NCBI GenBank assembly: GCA_944470555.2
Contig: OX104132.1
Span: 20,097,755-20,161,754 of the forward strand
Direction: 5' to 3'
Source of the DNA: Heterobilharzia americana
Taxonomy: Eukaryota > Platyhelminthes > Trematoda > Strigeidida > Schistosomatidae
Length of the DNA: 64,000 bases
The stretch's first letter is position 1. Each line of letters opens with the position of its first letter. The notes below the pieces were generated by a model. It did no database searches. It had not been told where the DNA came from and saw only the letters and a list, made by a program, of their open reading frames with translations. Position numbers and translations under genes: made by a program. Below, one piece after another: positions 1-14,044 of the stretch.

Positions 1-3000
1 AAAATTAAATGTGCTGTTAGAATTTAAAAAACCTTCTAATAAAATTGGTAATAAAAAGTTTAATTGCTTTATCAAAGTCAAACTCAAGAAGGAAATAGTA
101 ATAGTAAAAAATATATAGCTTACAATAAACTTGAAGTTAAACTGAAGTTGAAGGATGAGGAGTTAGAAAAATGTGGAATCACAGTGGAATTAAAGATATA
201 AATTTAAGATTCTGTTAGGAAAATGCGGTGAAACATTATCTCATACTAACCAGTTTCGGTTACCAGTAGACCACAGTTCTTGTATTTTAGCACTGATTAT
301 TAGTGGTACTTATGATCTCTAAAAGGGATTTAGTCTTATAAAAGTGATAGACGAAATGGCTATGTTTACTTAGTAAGAATTAGATGTAACAGTTAGCAGA
401 GAACTGTTTGAAAATGCTGATAAGTAGAGGCTTTCATTAACTATGCATTTCGGACAGTTGTTTATCATGTTTAAACTTTGCCAAGGATGTACATCTAATC
501 TACCATACTTCACTTCCAAGATAATTTTATCTGAATAATAATCACATGATTTTTCAATAATCAAGTTTAACTCCACTGGTTATGCATTCTAAAATCAATC
601 AAATCAATGAACCTTCTATTTATAACAACTTTGAAGTGATACTTTCTAGCTATTAGTGGTTGATTACAACGTAAATCGATAGCAAAGCTATTAGAAAGCT
701 TCAAATTTGAAGGTCAGCTTGGTTGACTATGTGAACAGTCATGAATGTGAGACTTTTAAAAATGGTCACACCAGACGATGCATTTCTAAAGCTAGTTAAC
801 CTAAATAAAGGAATGAGAACCAAGCGGGATTTGTCTCACATAAAGGTAATTCTCTTTTCTTTAATGGACAATAATTAACTTCCTATAAACTTTTATATAA
901 ATCTTTTTACCTTACGTGTATTCGCCATTACGAATTTAGAAACAGCAAAAACAATAATGCAAGCAGAATAAAACCGATTCATTCAGTTTCGTTGTTATAC
1001 TGCCAAGTACTTACAACCTATAATATCAGTATGTATATAGTTTTACTCAAAATTTAATAATAACTCATTGAAAGAAAAAGTCAATCCTTGTCTACTTTCG
1101 TAACCCTTGTTGATTGTTATTTGAATAGTTCATTCTTTGTTACCCTTGGGTGTTTAATCCTTCACTCTCATTTGGTTGCGGTATCACTTGGTCATATCGA
1201 AAGTTTTTGGCTAACCCAGCCTAGCTCATAATATATTGATAAATTTGAGCATTGTACGATCTAGTTAAGAGGTGTTATAGTGTTAAATTTTTCAATATTT
1301 TGATTGCCACTCTTGTGATTAATTCATTCGAGAAACTTATTATATCTATAACTGTGACAACTTGTTACCATTTCTTGAATTTCCATAAATTTGTCGTTGT
1401 CAGGCTTTCTGTTTGTTGTAACCAGTGACCAATATTCTGTTCTCTTTCGACGAATTAAAGCATGCTAAGTCCAGTAAAACTAAATATCTTAATATTTTGT
1501 TAGTAGGCAGTCGATATTTTATCACCGAAATAAATGGATCCGTCTTATCTTGGTCCGATTTTTGTTCTTATTCTATTCTAATTTTTCTGTTCCATTCATA
1601 CTACTATGAAATTATCTTTGCTAAGTCTTCTAATTTCTACAGCTAGACAGACTTTTATTTTCGCGTATAGCGATGTCAAAATAGTCTTTGCTTAGTTGTG
1701 ATCTAAGGTATTTTATTGTCTAGGAAACTTTTGGAGGGATGCCTTTTTTGAGACGATGGTAATTCTAACTTGACTTCAGAAACTACTTTGTATAAGCGTT
1801 AACAACTTTTAACGATTATTTGCTCACAGCTGAAAAGCTTACTATACTTGAAACAAACCATTTCAACCTTCGATTCAATGCAAAAATCATTTTTACCATG
1901 TTTAGGAGATATATTCATATTGATTGCAATTTCTTTGGGTTTAGTGGGTAAAGGACTTCCAAAACGTGGTAAGAATTACTTTTTTATTCCTTTTTATTGT
2001 TATATATTTGTGTCAAAGTATAAAATTCTTTACTTAAAGCATAACTGTTTACTTATTATAGTCACAAAATATCACTTTTACGAGTGGCTTATTTCTAAGC
2101 TTCTTTAGTAATCGCTGCATTTCTTACAGTTATTTAGACTCATAGATAAAATAATTCATGGCAGCTAATATTCTAACACTTTAGAAGTCTTTAAATAAAA
2201 ATGAACGATTCGGAAAGGTGCACAAGCTTGTTATCTTACGAAATTTGATTATTTTTCTGTGCCAACACTGCAGTGCGAATATTAGCTTATTATACGGAGA
2301 TATAAAAGGTCCTGATGGAAGAAAATGGATAAACCAGAAAATAGAAATACTCACCATTGGATTGAACATTCAGTATGGTAACAAAGAACTTGTCCAGTAT
2401 TAAAATTTCTAAATGTGACAAGGGTTACAGACACATCTCGCCGACAAATGCCATTAAATAGAAAACTTATGTTGAGGACTTGTAACCTGTTTCTTTTAGT
2501 CATATAATGTAGAAGTATCAGCTTATGGACAAAAAGGCTTTACTCAAAACTAACAATAATGCACATTCTTTTGTTAATGACTGCTGGTTTTGAAAGAACT
2601 ACGGGTTATCGGGCAGTCATTTAGTTGGAGCTTTGAATAACTGATCTGTCACCCTCAGAAAACATTCAGAGAGCTTAGCTGAAAAAAAATGAGGAAGTGT
2701 TTGACACCAAACCACTTCATATATTGCTCATATTCTTTCGTCTCGTTTGACCACTTTGTTTTTTACTCAAAAATGAAAAACTTGGCACTTTACTGCTACT
2801 TATTTCTTTTCCTGTGACTTCTTAAGTACAATGTATTTTCATTTGCAATGACAGAACCATTAAAGTTTTATGTTTTCAATGACATGCCCCCCGTAAAGTT
2901 AACAAAAACATTTAACCAAATGGGTACATTTCAGGGTACTGGAGTAGTGTATTGTGATATTGTGAAAGAAAATAGAATTTAGGTCTCATATTGTCAACTT

Positions 3001-3732
3001 AAGTTGTTCCATCATAAAATTTAAAGTAATCCACTATATCTTGTACAATACTAACTCATAGTCCTCTGAAATGACGTTTTTCTTTTACATTATCATTGAC
3101 TTCACCAACAAAAGGTAAGAGGTAATTTTATCCTCCGACTTTACTAGAATATTTCAATAAATTTTAAATGAATTTTAACTTTCAATAGGGTATCTATCTT
3201 CAGGAAATGTTAATTCATTGAATAAGCACAATACGATCTAAACTTCAATATGTAGCAAGAACGAATAATTTAATGTATGCTTGCATACTGTTATTATGTA
3301 GCTGGAGGTTAACTATTCAGGAGGAAATTGTACTTCTGAGATCTTCAAGTTAAACAGTTGATTGGCAGCATCTTCATTGTCATACAGTAAAAAAATATGA
3401 ATCCTTACTCTTTGTTGGAAATGACCTTTGTAAATGCCTAAAAATTTTCCTGATTTACCAGAATTTATGGCATTGAAAAATGAGTAAGTTTATTATTTGT
3501 GTTGGGTATATGGTCAAATCCACAGATATATTTGTATAATTTTTTTTTGTAAAATCAACTTATAAGTCAGAATCAGAAATTTGAGGTGAATTAGATGAAA
3601 AATCAGGCTGTTTCGCTAGAATAATATCTGAACTTGCGGAGATCCATAGTTTAAGACCCTACATTCACATTTGCAGTAAAATACTACACCAAAACTTTTC
3701 TTTTTGAAATCGTGTTGACAATAACTTATGCG
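1..3732. other. unique AT-rich DNA, no confident gene
   Basis: No repeat family of this window and no recognisable protein was found here. Two weak exon-like stretches on the plus strand are worth recording. Positions 1830-1966 are open after a cag acceptor and end at a CGTG|gtaaga donor; they encode a hydrophobic segment around CLGDIFILIAISLGLVG. Positions 2273-2376 are open between ctgcag and TATG|gtaaca. Their phases do not join directly, and the minus strand of the second also has a good gtgagt donor, so the orientation is undecided. Neither peptide was recognised. Confidence 0.3.
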
Positions 3733-4890
3733 TTATTATTTATTATTTTTCCTTCAGGTTCCTAGTGGAACAAAGAGATTTAAGTGGCACATCTCCTTAC
3801 AACTTTCTTCTCTCCAGTCCATTCAACCTGGCTCCACAACTGCCCACAAGCTTTCACTTCTTCCTAACATGATCTCCTCTATGTCACCCTTGCCCCGAAC
3901 GCCCAACTCGACGTTCCTGCTTTAGGTTACAGTCGAGGGTCTGGCGCGTAATGTCCCCAGTTGACCTTCTCAGTGTATGGTCAGTCTATCTCCACTTTCT
4001 TCTACATATTTGTTGGGCGATAGGTTATTGGTTGGTTCACTAACAGGCCAGAGTTCCTTGTTGCTTATTCTTTCTCGCCATCTGATATTCAGTATCGTGT
4101 GAAAATAGGCAGCAGCTGTTGGTGAATTTCTGTAGTTTGTTGTAAATACTTTTCGTGACACGAAAAGTTTCTCAACCACCGCATACCAGCACTGACTTAA
4201 CTGTCATTGGTGTTAAAAATCCAGATTTTGTTCTGGCTTCATGCTGAGTGCAGTGCAGTAGATCTCCACAGTGATTTCAGATTAATGTAGGCCTATCTTG
4301 TCGCCTCTTTGATCCTGGCTTTGATGTCTTCATCTGTGCCACCGCCTGTAGCTCAAACAATGCTGCGTAAGTGGATGAAAGAGACAACTTCCTTAGGTTT
4401 CTCCCGTTATTCGTTATTGATGCCTGTTGTTGGTGGTGGGGCATCTTTACCCCCTCTGTCTCCTCTGTATTCACTTCTAGTCCCGCCCTCACTGCCTCGC
4501 CTATTCTGTCAACTTGTTGGCTTCCACCTGTAAACCTTCGATTTTGTGCGACAAAACATCAGATATAAATCATCATCATTGGTAAAATACAAGTCTTCAA
4601 CTGAGGTCTTTTCATCAGTCGAACAATGTATTTCCCCCTTCTCGCTCCTCATAGTTTGCTACTTGATCCAGTCCACCACAACCAGGAAGATCATGTGAGA
4701 TGGTGGATGGCAACCTTATCTAACTCCTTCCTGTCTTCACTTCAAAGGCGTCACTGAGCTTTCCATTGTGGATCACTCGACATGTGGCGTCTTCATATGG
4801 CTGTCGAATAAGATTGATAAAGGTTTGTGGTACTCCGTAGTGTAGAATCAGCTAGCTGCCAAATTACCTCTCGGTCGACGCTGTCGAAGG
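3733..4890 (-). mobile_element. 5'-truncated RTE-like non-LTR retrotransposon, 3' part
   Basis: This is the 3' third of the same family as the full-length copy at 40717-44014, in reverse orientation. On the minus strand it ends with the family tail (taggaacc, then an imperfect TAA-rich run at 3733-3755). It retains pieces of the C-terminal region of the polyprotein, such as the IRWRERISNKELW and KLFVSRKVF segments at 3970-4179. The 5' break at about 4890 falls inside the codons for the reverse-transcriptase motif A region (DSVDRE). 5' truncation is normal for target-primed reverse transcription. Frames are broken, so it is inactive. It is closest to the copy at 25502-26641; the two share long stretches absent from the other copies. 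Confidence 0.88.
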
Positions 4891-7800
4891 TACATGTATA
4901 TACATACAGATGGACACATGTATATATTTGCTGCTAAGTCACTTCAGAAATTTTACTTACTTTTATGAACATAGTGTTTATTCGTCAAAAAGAATGTTAA
5001 TAAATGCTTTCTGGGTACTTATTGAATATCTCTCTTACTTGATAAACTTTACAGTAGCACTCACCATAGACGCAAACATGAACGTTTGAGACACAAAGTT
5101 TTAGTAAGGGATCCTGAAAAAGGGTGAGAACGGTTTCATTTTTAGAATGTTGTGACATCGGTGATGGGCATTATCTTCTCTATAACTATGCACTAACCAA
5201 TTACATCCAGACGATGAAAAGAAATCGTCGTCATAATTCAAAATGAAAACTGGATGGCTTACTTACTTAGATAATCAGCCGGAATAAGTTAAAATTCCGA
5301 ATACAGAGTACTAAATTACAACTGAAATGGAATAGAAATTTTATTGTGATGGTCAAACAGTATTCAAAAAGAAAAAGTAGCTGATGAACAGAAATTAGTT
5401 GAAAAAGATATATTTATCCTTAACTCTTAAAACAATATTCGCATTTACAACAGGAAAACGATAAATTTAGTAGTCGGCTGGATATTGGCACTATCCGTTT
5501 TTGAGCACGAATGTCATATTTTGACAACCTGCTCGTATCCGTCAGTGCGAATTACAAAAAAACCGGTCCAACCTATTCATTAATTGTTTTATGTACATTT
5601 GTACATTATACTAAATTTCATACCGTAACCAACAGATGTCATACTTGGTCTGTTGACACTTTTTGTTTCTCTGAGACTACTTCCTGTGTATATTTAGAGT
5701 AAACAAAACTGAAGGAATTTTCTTCCTATCAGTGTAACTTATATCGCATTCATAAGTAAATTAGTAGATAAAACTTTAGGAAATATCCATCACGCACCTA
5801 TCAAACTTTATCTGCTCCTCTAAAGAATGTGTCCACCATGCGTATACCAGTTTTATCACTCCTTATTTCAACAACTGATGAATCTTTTCTCTCAAGAGAT
5901 GACGCCTAAAAAACAATTGAACTGACTTAGACTATATTTCAAGTTTCAGCGAAGTTTCTTCCCATGTATTATTGTATCACTGAACAGCCAGTTTCCCGAA
6001 GATACCTCGATTTTAACGAATTCATATCGCAGCGTTTTTCATGAATTTAGTTATCAAAGGTATTCTTATATGATCTTGTTTTTAGCCCATTCAGCGGCCA
6101 ATTAAGATACAATACTGTCCATAACACGCCTTTTTTTATGTATTTGCCTTCAAACTCTGGGCACTTTTTAGGGAGATATCTAAATGTATAAACTGTATGG
6201 TGCAGTAAAGATTGTCTTGATATACACAATATTGAAATAGGTCTTGTTAAATACTTCTTGTGAACTTATGATTTGATTAACATCGCCGCATACAACAAAG
6301 ATGTCATCCATTTTTTTCCAAGATGTGCTGGCTAAATGAGAGCATTTACTAACACGTTTTCCTATTGGATTTAATTCGTTGTATCAGCCAGAAATCAGCG
6401 CACAACTTGCCATGACATGTCAATCAGTTTCAGTACATAAATTACTTTTGAAATAATTTTGTGCATTCACAGCACATAATCACTGCAACTGTATAAGTAG
6501 TTTTGGGTCTAGTTGTTTCTTTTCAGAAATGATAAATGCTTTCCTTTATTTCTACTGGCTAACGACTGAAAATAAGTAGTTTGGTCAAAGTATGTTATTC
6601 ATTAAACGAATCTTACTTAGTCTACCTTTTAGTGTATTCAGACATGCTTAGAAGTTTCTTAGCAACTTGTCCACTCACTGAACAAGCTCGGTGCATCAAG
6701 TGCTGATGGTGTAGATAACTGGTCTAAGTTTGAGTATTTCTGCTTGTAGATATATACAGATGATTCTCAGGCGACTAGGTTTAAGACCAATATATGATGC
6801 TCTACTGACTAACCTACATTTCAAGATTTTATGTCGATGCTTAATATCGTGGCCGTGTAGTATTTTCATCATTTAAATATTCAGCCCTAAGTCAGGCGCT
6901 TTCTACAAAAATTGATACCATATTCTCTGAGTGGTTCGGCTTCTTTATTGCTGCAACCCCTGAATCCTCCTCTTATTAGCAGCCAGTATATTAATCGACA
7001 AAGTTTTACTAACTGGTTTCAAGTCTGACAGCTTATGTAGTACAATTTCAAAAAAAGCCTGTGTTGGTTCTGAAATCAGATGCTTCTAAAACTCCTACCA
7101 ATAACGCGTTTCTGCTCCTCTTCATCATCAATTTTATCATTGTCAACATGGAATCCGACATTACTGCGCAACCTCTCATTTTGCCAAATTCCATGTCAGA
7201 ACATCGAGCGAGGAAGCATTAAAATGAAATATAAAGAAAGAACTAAGCAGTCAAGAATTACAGGGAACTGAAGAAAGAGAATAAGGAAGAATGAGACAAT
7301 GGCGAAATTCAGTGCGACGATTAAGGTAAAAACAATGAGTGGGTACAAATGCGCCACTGATATTAATTAAGAGTTGTGCCACCTTGAGTCTCCAACCACT
7401 GATGTCTGTTATTAAGGAGATTCTAAATGGAAAGTCTACAGTCCCTTGAAAAGGCTGACTTCATGGACTGATACCACACTATAATTTGGCAGCCTCTGAA
7501 CATTTTCGAAAGTAAACTTACTTCAGCTAACATTGTGCAACTAGGCAGACGATGACCAAGTATGTGCAGCTTGTTTCCCCATCATCTCATTTAGTAAAGG
7601 TTCATAACCATATCAGCTCACTTTCTTCTTCTGCAACTCAACAACTGACTTCAACATTACTGACATGGTGATACTCCGACACCTACCCTACGCCATGAAG
7701 GAAACAGTGATAAAATAAGTAAAGCGCTCTCATATTCTCTGTCTTTATTGGTCATGTCTCGTGGTCATTCAGTAGAACAGAGAGAAACGCAGGGCAGTAC

Positions 7801-10800
7801 ACTGAATTCTAATTAGACAATCAGATATGCTGGTGACGTCATAGATGACAAGGGTTGGTAAGAGCTAGTAGAGTCTTTTGAATCAATGCACAGATCCATC
7901 GGCTACTGACCCGCCAGTGACAAGCGAAAAGTTCAGTGCACCAAGCCGTTCGACTCCCTAGGAAGGGGGAACCGCTAAAGACTAGTCCTGAAGAAGAATT
8001 TTACATTTGATTGTTGAGAAAAACAAGCCAAATATTCACAGATTTCCACTTGAAGTGCTTAGAAGACTTGATATCTTGTCAGTACCTTCACCTAACAGTC
8101 CATTATAATCTGCCTACTCGAGATCTACCAAGGTATCTACTGTGATGATATCAGACCCTGTAAAGTCAGATGACAGGAGGGAGAACATCTTTTATCTAAA
8201 TTTTATTCTACAGTTGATATAACCTGAATTCGTGTGTCTGAACCTTTTTATCCCATCAAAAAACATCATCATATTCTACGGTCGCTTTGTTTTCCTGAGC
8301 ATTTCTAAGCTGACATTTTAAAACGGTTTTAAATTGCAAATCTACTTTATCATACTGTATACTGATACTCCACTTCTATCTGTCTGTTTGTCTTAATAAT
8401 GATCTATCCGACTTTAGTTTAGAAGTGTGTTTAAGTTAATTGTTTCGGCATGAAGAGGCATGAACGACTTGTACATAGGTGAAAAAAAACAATCTGAAAT
8501 TTTGAATCCTACATGAAGCTTAGCTTTTCCAGTCAGCATATGAACGAATGTAAACACATAAGTTCCATTTTAGTCAGTTTATTTGACGCATCACATGCTG
8601 AAATATCTAATAAATAGACTGAAATGGAACTATAACTTACTACATTCCCCATGTATTACTTCTTTACTTATCGTAAGGTTTTCAATGCATAACTTCCACC
8701 TGAATGGCTCTCACTTTCATTCGATAACTTGAAATAATCCTACTTTTAAACACTGCAGACAGTTACACAGTTCATCTACACTTTGACATATTATTCAATT
8801 TAACAAAGATATAAAAGCGAGCACTGATTAATCACCATTAAAGTATATTTATATATATGTATATGTGCATTATCAGCGACCTGCTCATCAAAAATAACGA
8901 TGAATCATTGATACGTGTGCAGTGCGTATAAATGTGATAAAAGTGGCTAACACCAGCTGGTTCTTCATGAGATAAGTACTATCATACATCTTGAATTACG
9001 TGTGAGCTCTTAAATTCAACGAATATAGTCAGCTTAATGAAGGAAAAGCATAACGTTTTTAGACAGATGTGTGATAGAATATATTTTCACCATCAGCTTC
9101 TGTCAAATATGTATGATATCTGCTATACATTATCAAACTACAGTGGGTTTCTTTGATAAATGTCACTCATTATGAATCTTAACTGTAGTTAGTCATTTAC
9201 AATGACAGTTAAAATTATCCTCAATAATTCTGTTTCATTTTCACCGAAAGATTGAAATGAGGCTTAAATTGTAACTAAAATCTAATTACTTTCAACAGTG
9301 GTTCAATCTTTTAATCATATACACTAAGAGTACATACAAAATTCTATTTAAAAAATATATTTGAAATAAAACTTCAAGTCTGGATTGCATAACAACATAT
9401 GAGAAACGACAAGATAGATTATTGAGAAGCTTCGAAGTAACAGGGTTTTTCGAAAGCATATTCTTATCCAGGTAAGTACGCTAAGAATAAAGATACTTCC
9501 AACAAGTCTCGGACTCAGTTATGTTGGTTTTTGATTTTTGTATACCACTACAATATTTTAAACTCTTAAGATTGTTTTCAATACAAACAGATAGAGTTAC
9601 TGAATACCAGAGTTATTTTATAATATCTCAGAATGCATTGTTGGGAAGAACATTTCAAGCAGTACCGTAAACAACACTACAAGACATAACGTCTAAGTTG
9701 AAATTAATTTCATGGTTATCGCAGTCTAAGCCGTTTGCCAAGTCTACTCAACTGGATAATCAGATTTTACCGAGAAATATGTTATAATGATGTCTTCTTG
9801 TACTTCTTTTAGGTCACTGACTGAAAGATTACAGTAAAAAATCATTTTGTGAAATAAATATTTGGTATTTTGCATGTTTTACCACAGACATGTAGCCCGG
9901 TATAGATCGACAATCATACTTTGTGGCTAAATGTTCCGTTAAACTACACAGTAGTAACTGATACTTGAGGTGTGTGCACGTGTGTGAATGACAATTTTTA
10001 AATATTGTGGAGCATCAGCTTGTAACATGTTTTTCTTCTACTAGATTTCTCGCACATCAAACTTGACGATCATTTAGGATTTCTGAAGCACGGTTTATAA
10101 ACCCCTTGATTGGAAAGTCTTGAGTACACCTATTTAATATCAGGAAGCTACGGTATAACAGATGTTCCAGTTTCATGGTATTCATTGATTCTCAAGCTTT
10201 TTGCATTTTGCGTTAAGAAGCGACTTCAAAAATTATCAATATTGTAAATAGCTAGGTGTATTCAAGCGTAGCAGTTCAGAGATTTCTTCAACCTCAAAAA
10301 TCGTTGATACTTTAGAAACCATCACCTAATTGTATTTCACTCAGAATCTTTATTAAGCTATTGAGGATCAATGAATTTTCTAAGACAAAGAAACTCATTA
10401 TCGTTATTATGGAAATGCACTGAATTCTGTATATTTTAAAGAGCTTTAAATGTTTTTTCATGTTTCAATGTAAGCAATGCTTTTGTCAGCCTGTCGTCTA
10501 ATTAACAACACTGTAGTTGACTGATCTGCCGTATTGTATACCTAATAAGCTACAGTTACGTTCTATCCATCACACTTTCTATGTCAGTGTAAAATACTTT
10601 TCTGAAATGTTGATGGTCTTTGATTAATGTTTCGATTTCTCTTGCTCACACATGTTTCAAATTGTGATGACATTCAGTTTTGAATCCGTAAGCTTGTGAT
10701 AGACAGCAAGTTGATTGAAGCTGCTGAATATACGAGTTTGAATGTGTATTAACAGACGAGAAGGCTATAATAAGTCACCCTTGCATTACCTTTATTAGAT

Positions 10801-11687
10801 TTTTTCAGGTGACAATTTTACTGTTTTACACTAATTGAAATCTAAACAAAAACTAGATAATTATTCTGCCTGAAGTGAAGTCCGTGAAGCACTTTCTAAG
10901 TAATACACATTATGTCAGATAATAAATGTTAGTGCAAATTATTCAAAAGATGAGAAGTATACCAACTTTGAAATAAAATAGTCGTTTCACCTTCTTTCAT
11001 AAGCTTATCGAATTCAGGTTAGCAAATACCAATAAGTGCAAGCAGTCAGTCTAAACCCTTATTTTTTGCAGAATCACTTTTGGTAACAACCATGATTATC
11101 GTTCAGATAAGACGAATAGTCAGGTATTCATTCTATTCTAACAGCTATGTTTTAAGTTCGACTGCTAAACATATTAGATGAAACTGATGTTCTGACTTCG
11201 CTTTGGTTTGTGGCCATTTCAAACCTAGTTTCGAAACTAAGATATAGTTGCAGTTGCAAAAGTTAGGTTAACTGAATATTAATAAATATCAGCTGTCTGA
11301 AGTAGTCTTAAGATTTAAGCAGATTAATTTACGAAATATAAAATAATTAATAATGATTATCCCACATCCACTGAACAAACAATTTTCTTCTTCTTTTCTG
11401 GTCTGAATCACAGGAAGTTAGTAACGTTCTGCCTAACTAGTTTCAGCAGTTGGATGGTACTTTTAGGATAAATAAAACCGATTTTGTACATCAGTTCTGT
11501 GAATTCATCTACTTTTTTCATTCTATTTCCTACTAATCACTGTTGTATCCTTTAATATAAGCTTATAATAAGAGAGGATTTCCGTTATCTGTTTCGCTTG
11601 ATTTACATACATATATTCGGCAAAATGAAATATCAAATTGGTTTTCATCATTGACTGACATCAGTTGAAGGAATATTTGAAACCTTA
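4891..11687. other. mostly unique AT-rich DNA with a decayed GC-richer patch
   Basis: No gene was recognised. A short imperfect AT-rich palindrome (acatgtatatacatac and similar) lies directly at the truncated RTE border near 4893-4935. Between about 7270 and 8170 the base composition is visibly richer in G and C than the neighbours, and open frames there are short and interrupted. It reads like an old dispersed repeat, and 7955-7965 contains a B-box-like gttcgactcc. I could not assign it to a class. The rest, 8200-11687, shows only simple AT-rich runs such as the TA-rich stretch near 8845. Confidence 0.3.
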
Positions 11688-11833
11688 GATCACTAGACAG
11701 CTATTTCGTCCTAGTATTGAACTCAGCAGTGCGCACACATGATCCCATCCCGCCAATAATTAAACCCTGGACCTTCGTGTTACGTGGCTAGCACGTTATC
11801 ACTGGGCCACTGGGTCAGTAACCATCTGACCAT
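11688..11833 (-). mobile_element. Sm-alpha-type SINE (minus) with degenerate hammerhead
   Basis: On the minus strand the element opens with a tRNA-like head: an A box (tggcccagtg) about 30 bases before a B-box remnant (ggtccagggtttaat). Its 3' part carries a hammerhead ribozyme relic: a shortened CUGA core, loop AAUACU, GGAC, GAAA, and a GUC cleavage triplet before UAGUG. The usual CUGANGAG is missing bases, so catalysis is unlikely. SINEs of this type are known from Schistosoma and depend on LINE enzymes for movement. It forms a head-to-head pair with the plus-strand fragment that follows. Confidence 0.75.
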
Positions 11834-11924
11834 CAACCAATGTCATCGTCGAGTATTTGTTCTCATGTCCACCATGTTTGCCCCATTGTTCACGACTTTT
11901 CACTGAAACTTCGGAAATCACCTC

Positions 11925-12035
11925 TGGAGGCTGGTCACCTCCAGCTGATACTTGGAGAGATGAGATTATGGGTACGCAACACTGAGGAGTCCCATGCTAG
12001 GATGATATAGCTGCCAGGTGTTCTCAGGCTTCCAG
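11925..12035 (+). mobile_element. Sm-alpha-type SINE 3' fragment (plus)
   Basis: This plus-strand fragment has the hammerhead section but no tRNA head. CUGAGGA at 11982-11988 is followed by GUCC, a short loop, AGGAU and GAUA where GAAA is expected. The missing GAAA makes it inactive. It lies about 100 bases downstream of an oppositely oriented copy. Confidence 0.6.
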
Positions 12036-13925
12036 TATTCATCTAACTTATGTCAGTCCATAGTGAATACCAACTTAAAACAACGAAATCCCCACAAACC
12101 AAGAATGAAATATTCACCGTTTAGAAGGCTACCTTTATTTCAGAAAGATTTTATCATATGGAAAAATGCGAATCGAAATTTAAAACCACAGCCTTCTGGT
12201 GCTTGGTTTGTTATAAGCTACTGATTGGATGTTCAGAAGATAGGTCTAATATTTATCCGCACTCATAAATAAGCCGTATTTGTAATGTTTAGGAAAATCT
12301 TCATGATCTCAAGCCCATTTTCTTGGTGATCCATTGTGCAATGAACCGATCGAAAGCTACTAGTTGTTATCACTAACGGATTTTTTCTGTGAATGATATC
12401 ATTTAGGTATGTTGGCAGCTAAGAGAAATATGTAGTTGTTTTGTAGTCAACATAACGCATTGGCTGTGAACCAAAATTAAGAAATATACTTCGAAGCTGT
12501 GCATACACGATGACCTAAGTTCAAATATTTAGATCAAAGTTGTCAACTATGGTCAGTTATGCTGTCTCAGCCAAAATCTGTACTAAGTCAAGATCAGTAG
12601 ACCCTGTTAAGAATAAAAAATTATAGTGGGAAGCTCACACGTAGCTGTACATGCGGATAAACAATAGGGCGAAAGAGGGAACGATAGTCCTAAAAACCAA
12701 CTAAGGAAGACAAACGGAGGGAGGGGTTAGGCTTAATTATTCCACTAAAAACAGCAGTCCAGTTTACCATCAATGTGTATCCTGCAAATTCGTTCAGCAA
12801 CTTTACATCCGATAATCATCGTTATCACCGCTAATTACCTTGGAATTTATTCGTGAAATACTGAAAAATTAATAATCTCCCTAAGCTTTCAGTGAAACTT
12901 TATAACATCTTAGTAATAAAGGAACATGCCACTAGGTACTAGTCAATTAAAATATTCAGCTCAAAGCGATTAACAAAGTCTACCCATAAGGTTTACGATG
13001 TTCTGAGTATCATCTTGTTAAGAAAAAGCGGATAAGAGTATTAGGCAATGAATTACAGTACTTATTGTTTCAACCTTCTATCTGAATCTGAAACCGAGCA
13101 TTAGGATCAGTACTCATACTCTTTAAAAGTATTAGACATACTCTTGATGCACCGAATGCACTGCAAAATATCAAAAAACTGAATAAGGTCACATCGAATC
13201 CATTAGTAGCGGACAAAACAATGCGTCACTGATATGTAGTAAAATGAAGCAATAATCGGTACATAGATATTCCTTTTGACTTATCAGAATAGGAAACAGA
13301 AATCAGGGCAATACGATTTTATCAGTAATTTACATCATACATATGCGAATCAGATGTCTCCAGGTCATCAGTTGTATGCTAAGTTAAATGATCTGTTCCT
13401 ATAAAAACAAGCATATTTCATCTTTACATTTATTAGTTAGCTGTCTGATGATTTTTAAAATGTGATAACTGTTTTTCTCCTGACTTCCTAGTACACATGC
13501 TGCTCAGTCAATTCGTTTAAGTTAGAGAGTATTCAGTGAGGCGATAGAATGTCAGGGGTTATTTATACTACATAAACTAATTTTCATCAGTATTAGGAAG
13601 AATATAAACACTTGACATTTAGAAAGTTTCGGGAGTATGAATGCACTAATGTGAAAGTTTAGTACTTAAACCGATAAGGAAAATATTATTACTGAATATT
13701 AAATGTTTACATTATATCTGATTGAAGGTGAACTGATTACCGTTTTTACAAATAAAGGCTGCAACTGTTAGTATGCTAGGCTATAATTTCTGTCGTCAAA
13801 ACATACTCATACTTAATATATCTAATGTTTGACGAAATCCAGCAACAACCTTCAGGACCGCGTACGCTAGATCATGATATCCATTTAGTAAAGATTTATG
13901 ACATTTATGTTAATTATTGATGGGT
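12036..13925. other. unique AT-rich DNA
   Basis: No gene or family of this window was seen. A short open frame at 12018-12224 has no recognisable similarity or splice context. A slightly GC-richer stretch near 12640-12730 contains nothing I can name. Confidence 0.4.
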
Positions 13926-14037
13926 AGTGTCCAGTAGTGAAATCGAGGACGCGCGTTTCATCCCATTTAAGGCTCCTCACCTAGATGCACCTGCCTTCCA
14001 GTGAGCGATGTTGTTCCCACTAGGACTGAAACTTAAT
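13926..14037 (-). mobile_element. Sm-alpha-type SINE (minus), degenerate hammerhead
   Basis: On the minus strand there is a B-box-like gtttcagtcctagtggg, then a hammerhead relic at about 13993-13937. The core reads GUGAGGA instead of CUGAUGA and stem II is damaged. GAAA and the self-complementary stem III ACGCGCGU followed by the GUC cleavage triplet are intact. The A-box end is missing, because the next element starts immediately in the other direction. Confidence 0.72.
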
Positions 14038-14044
14038 GGCTATC

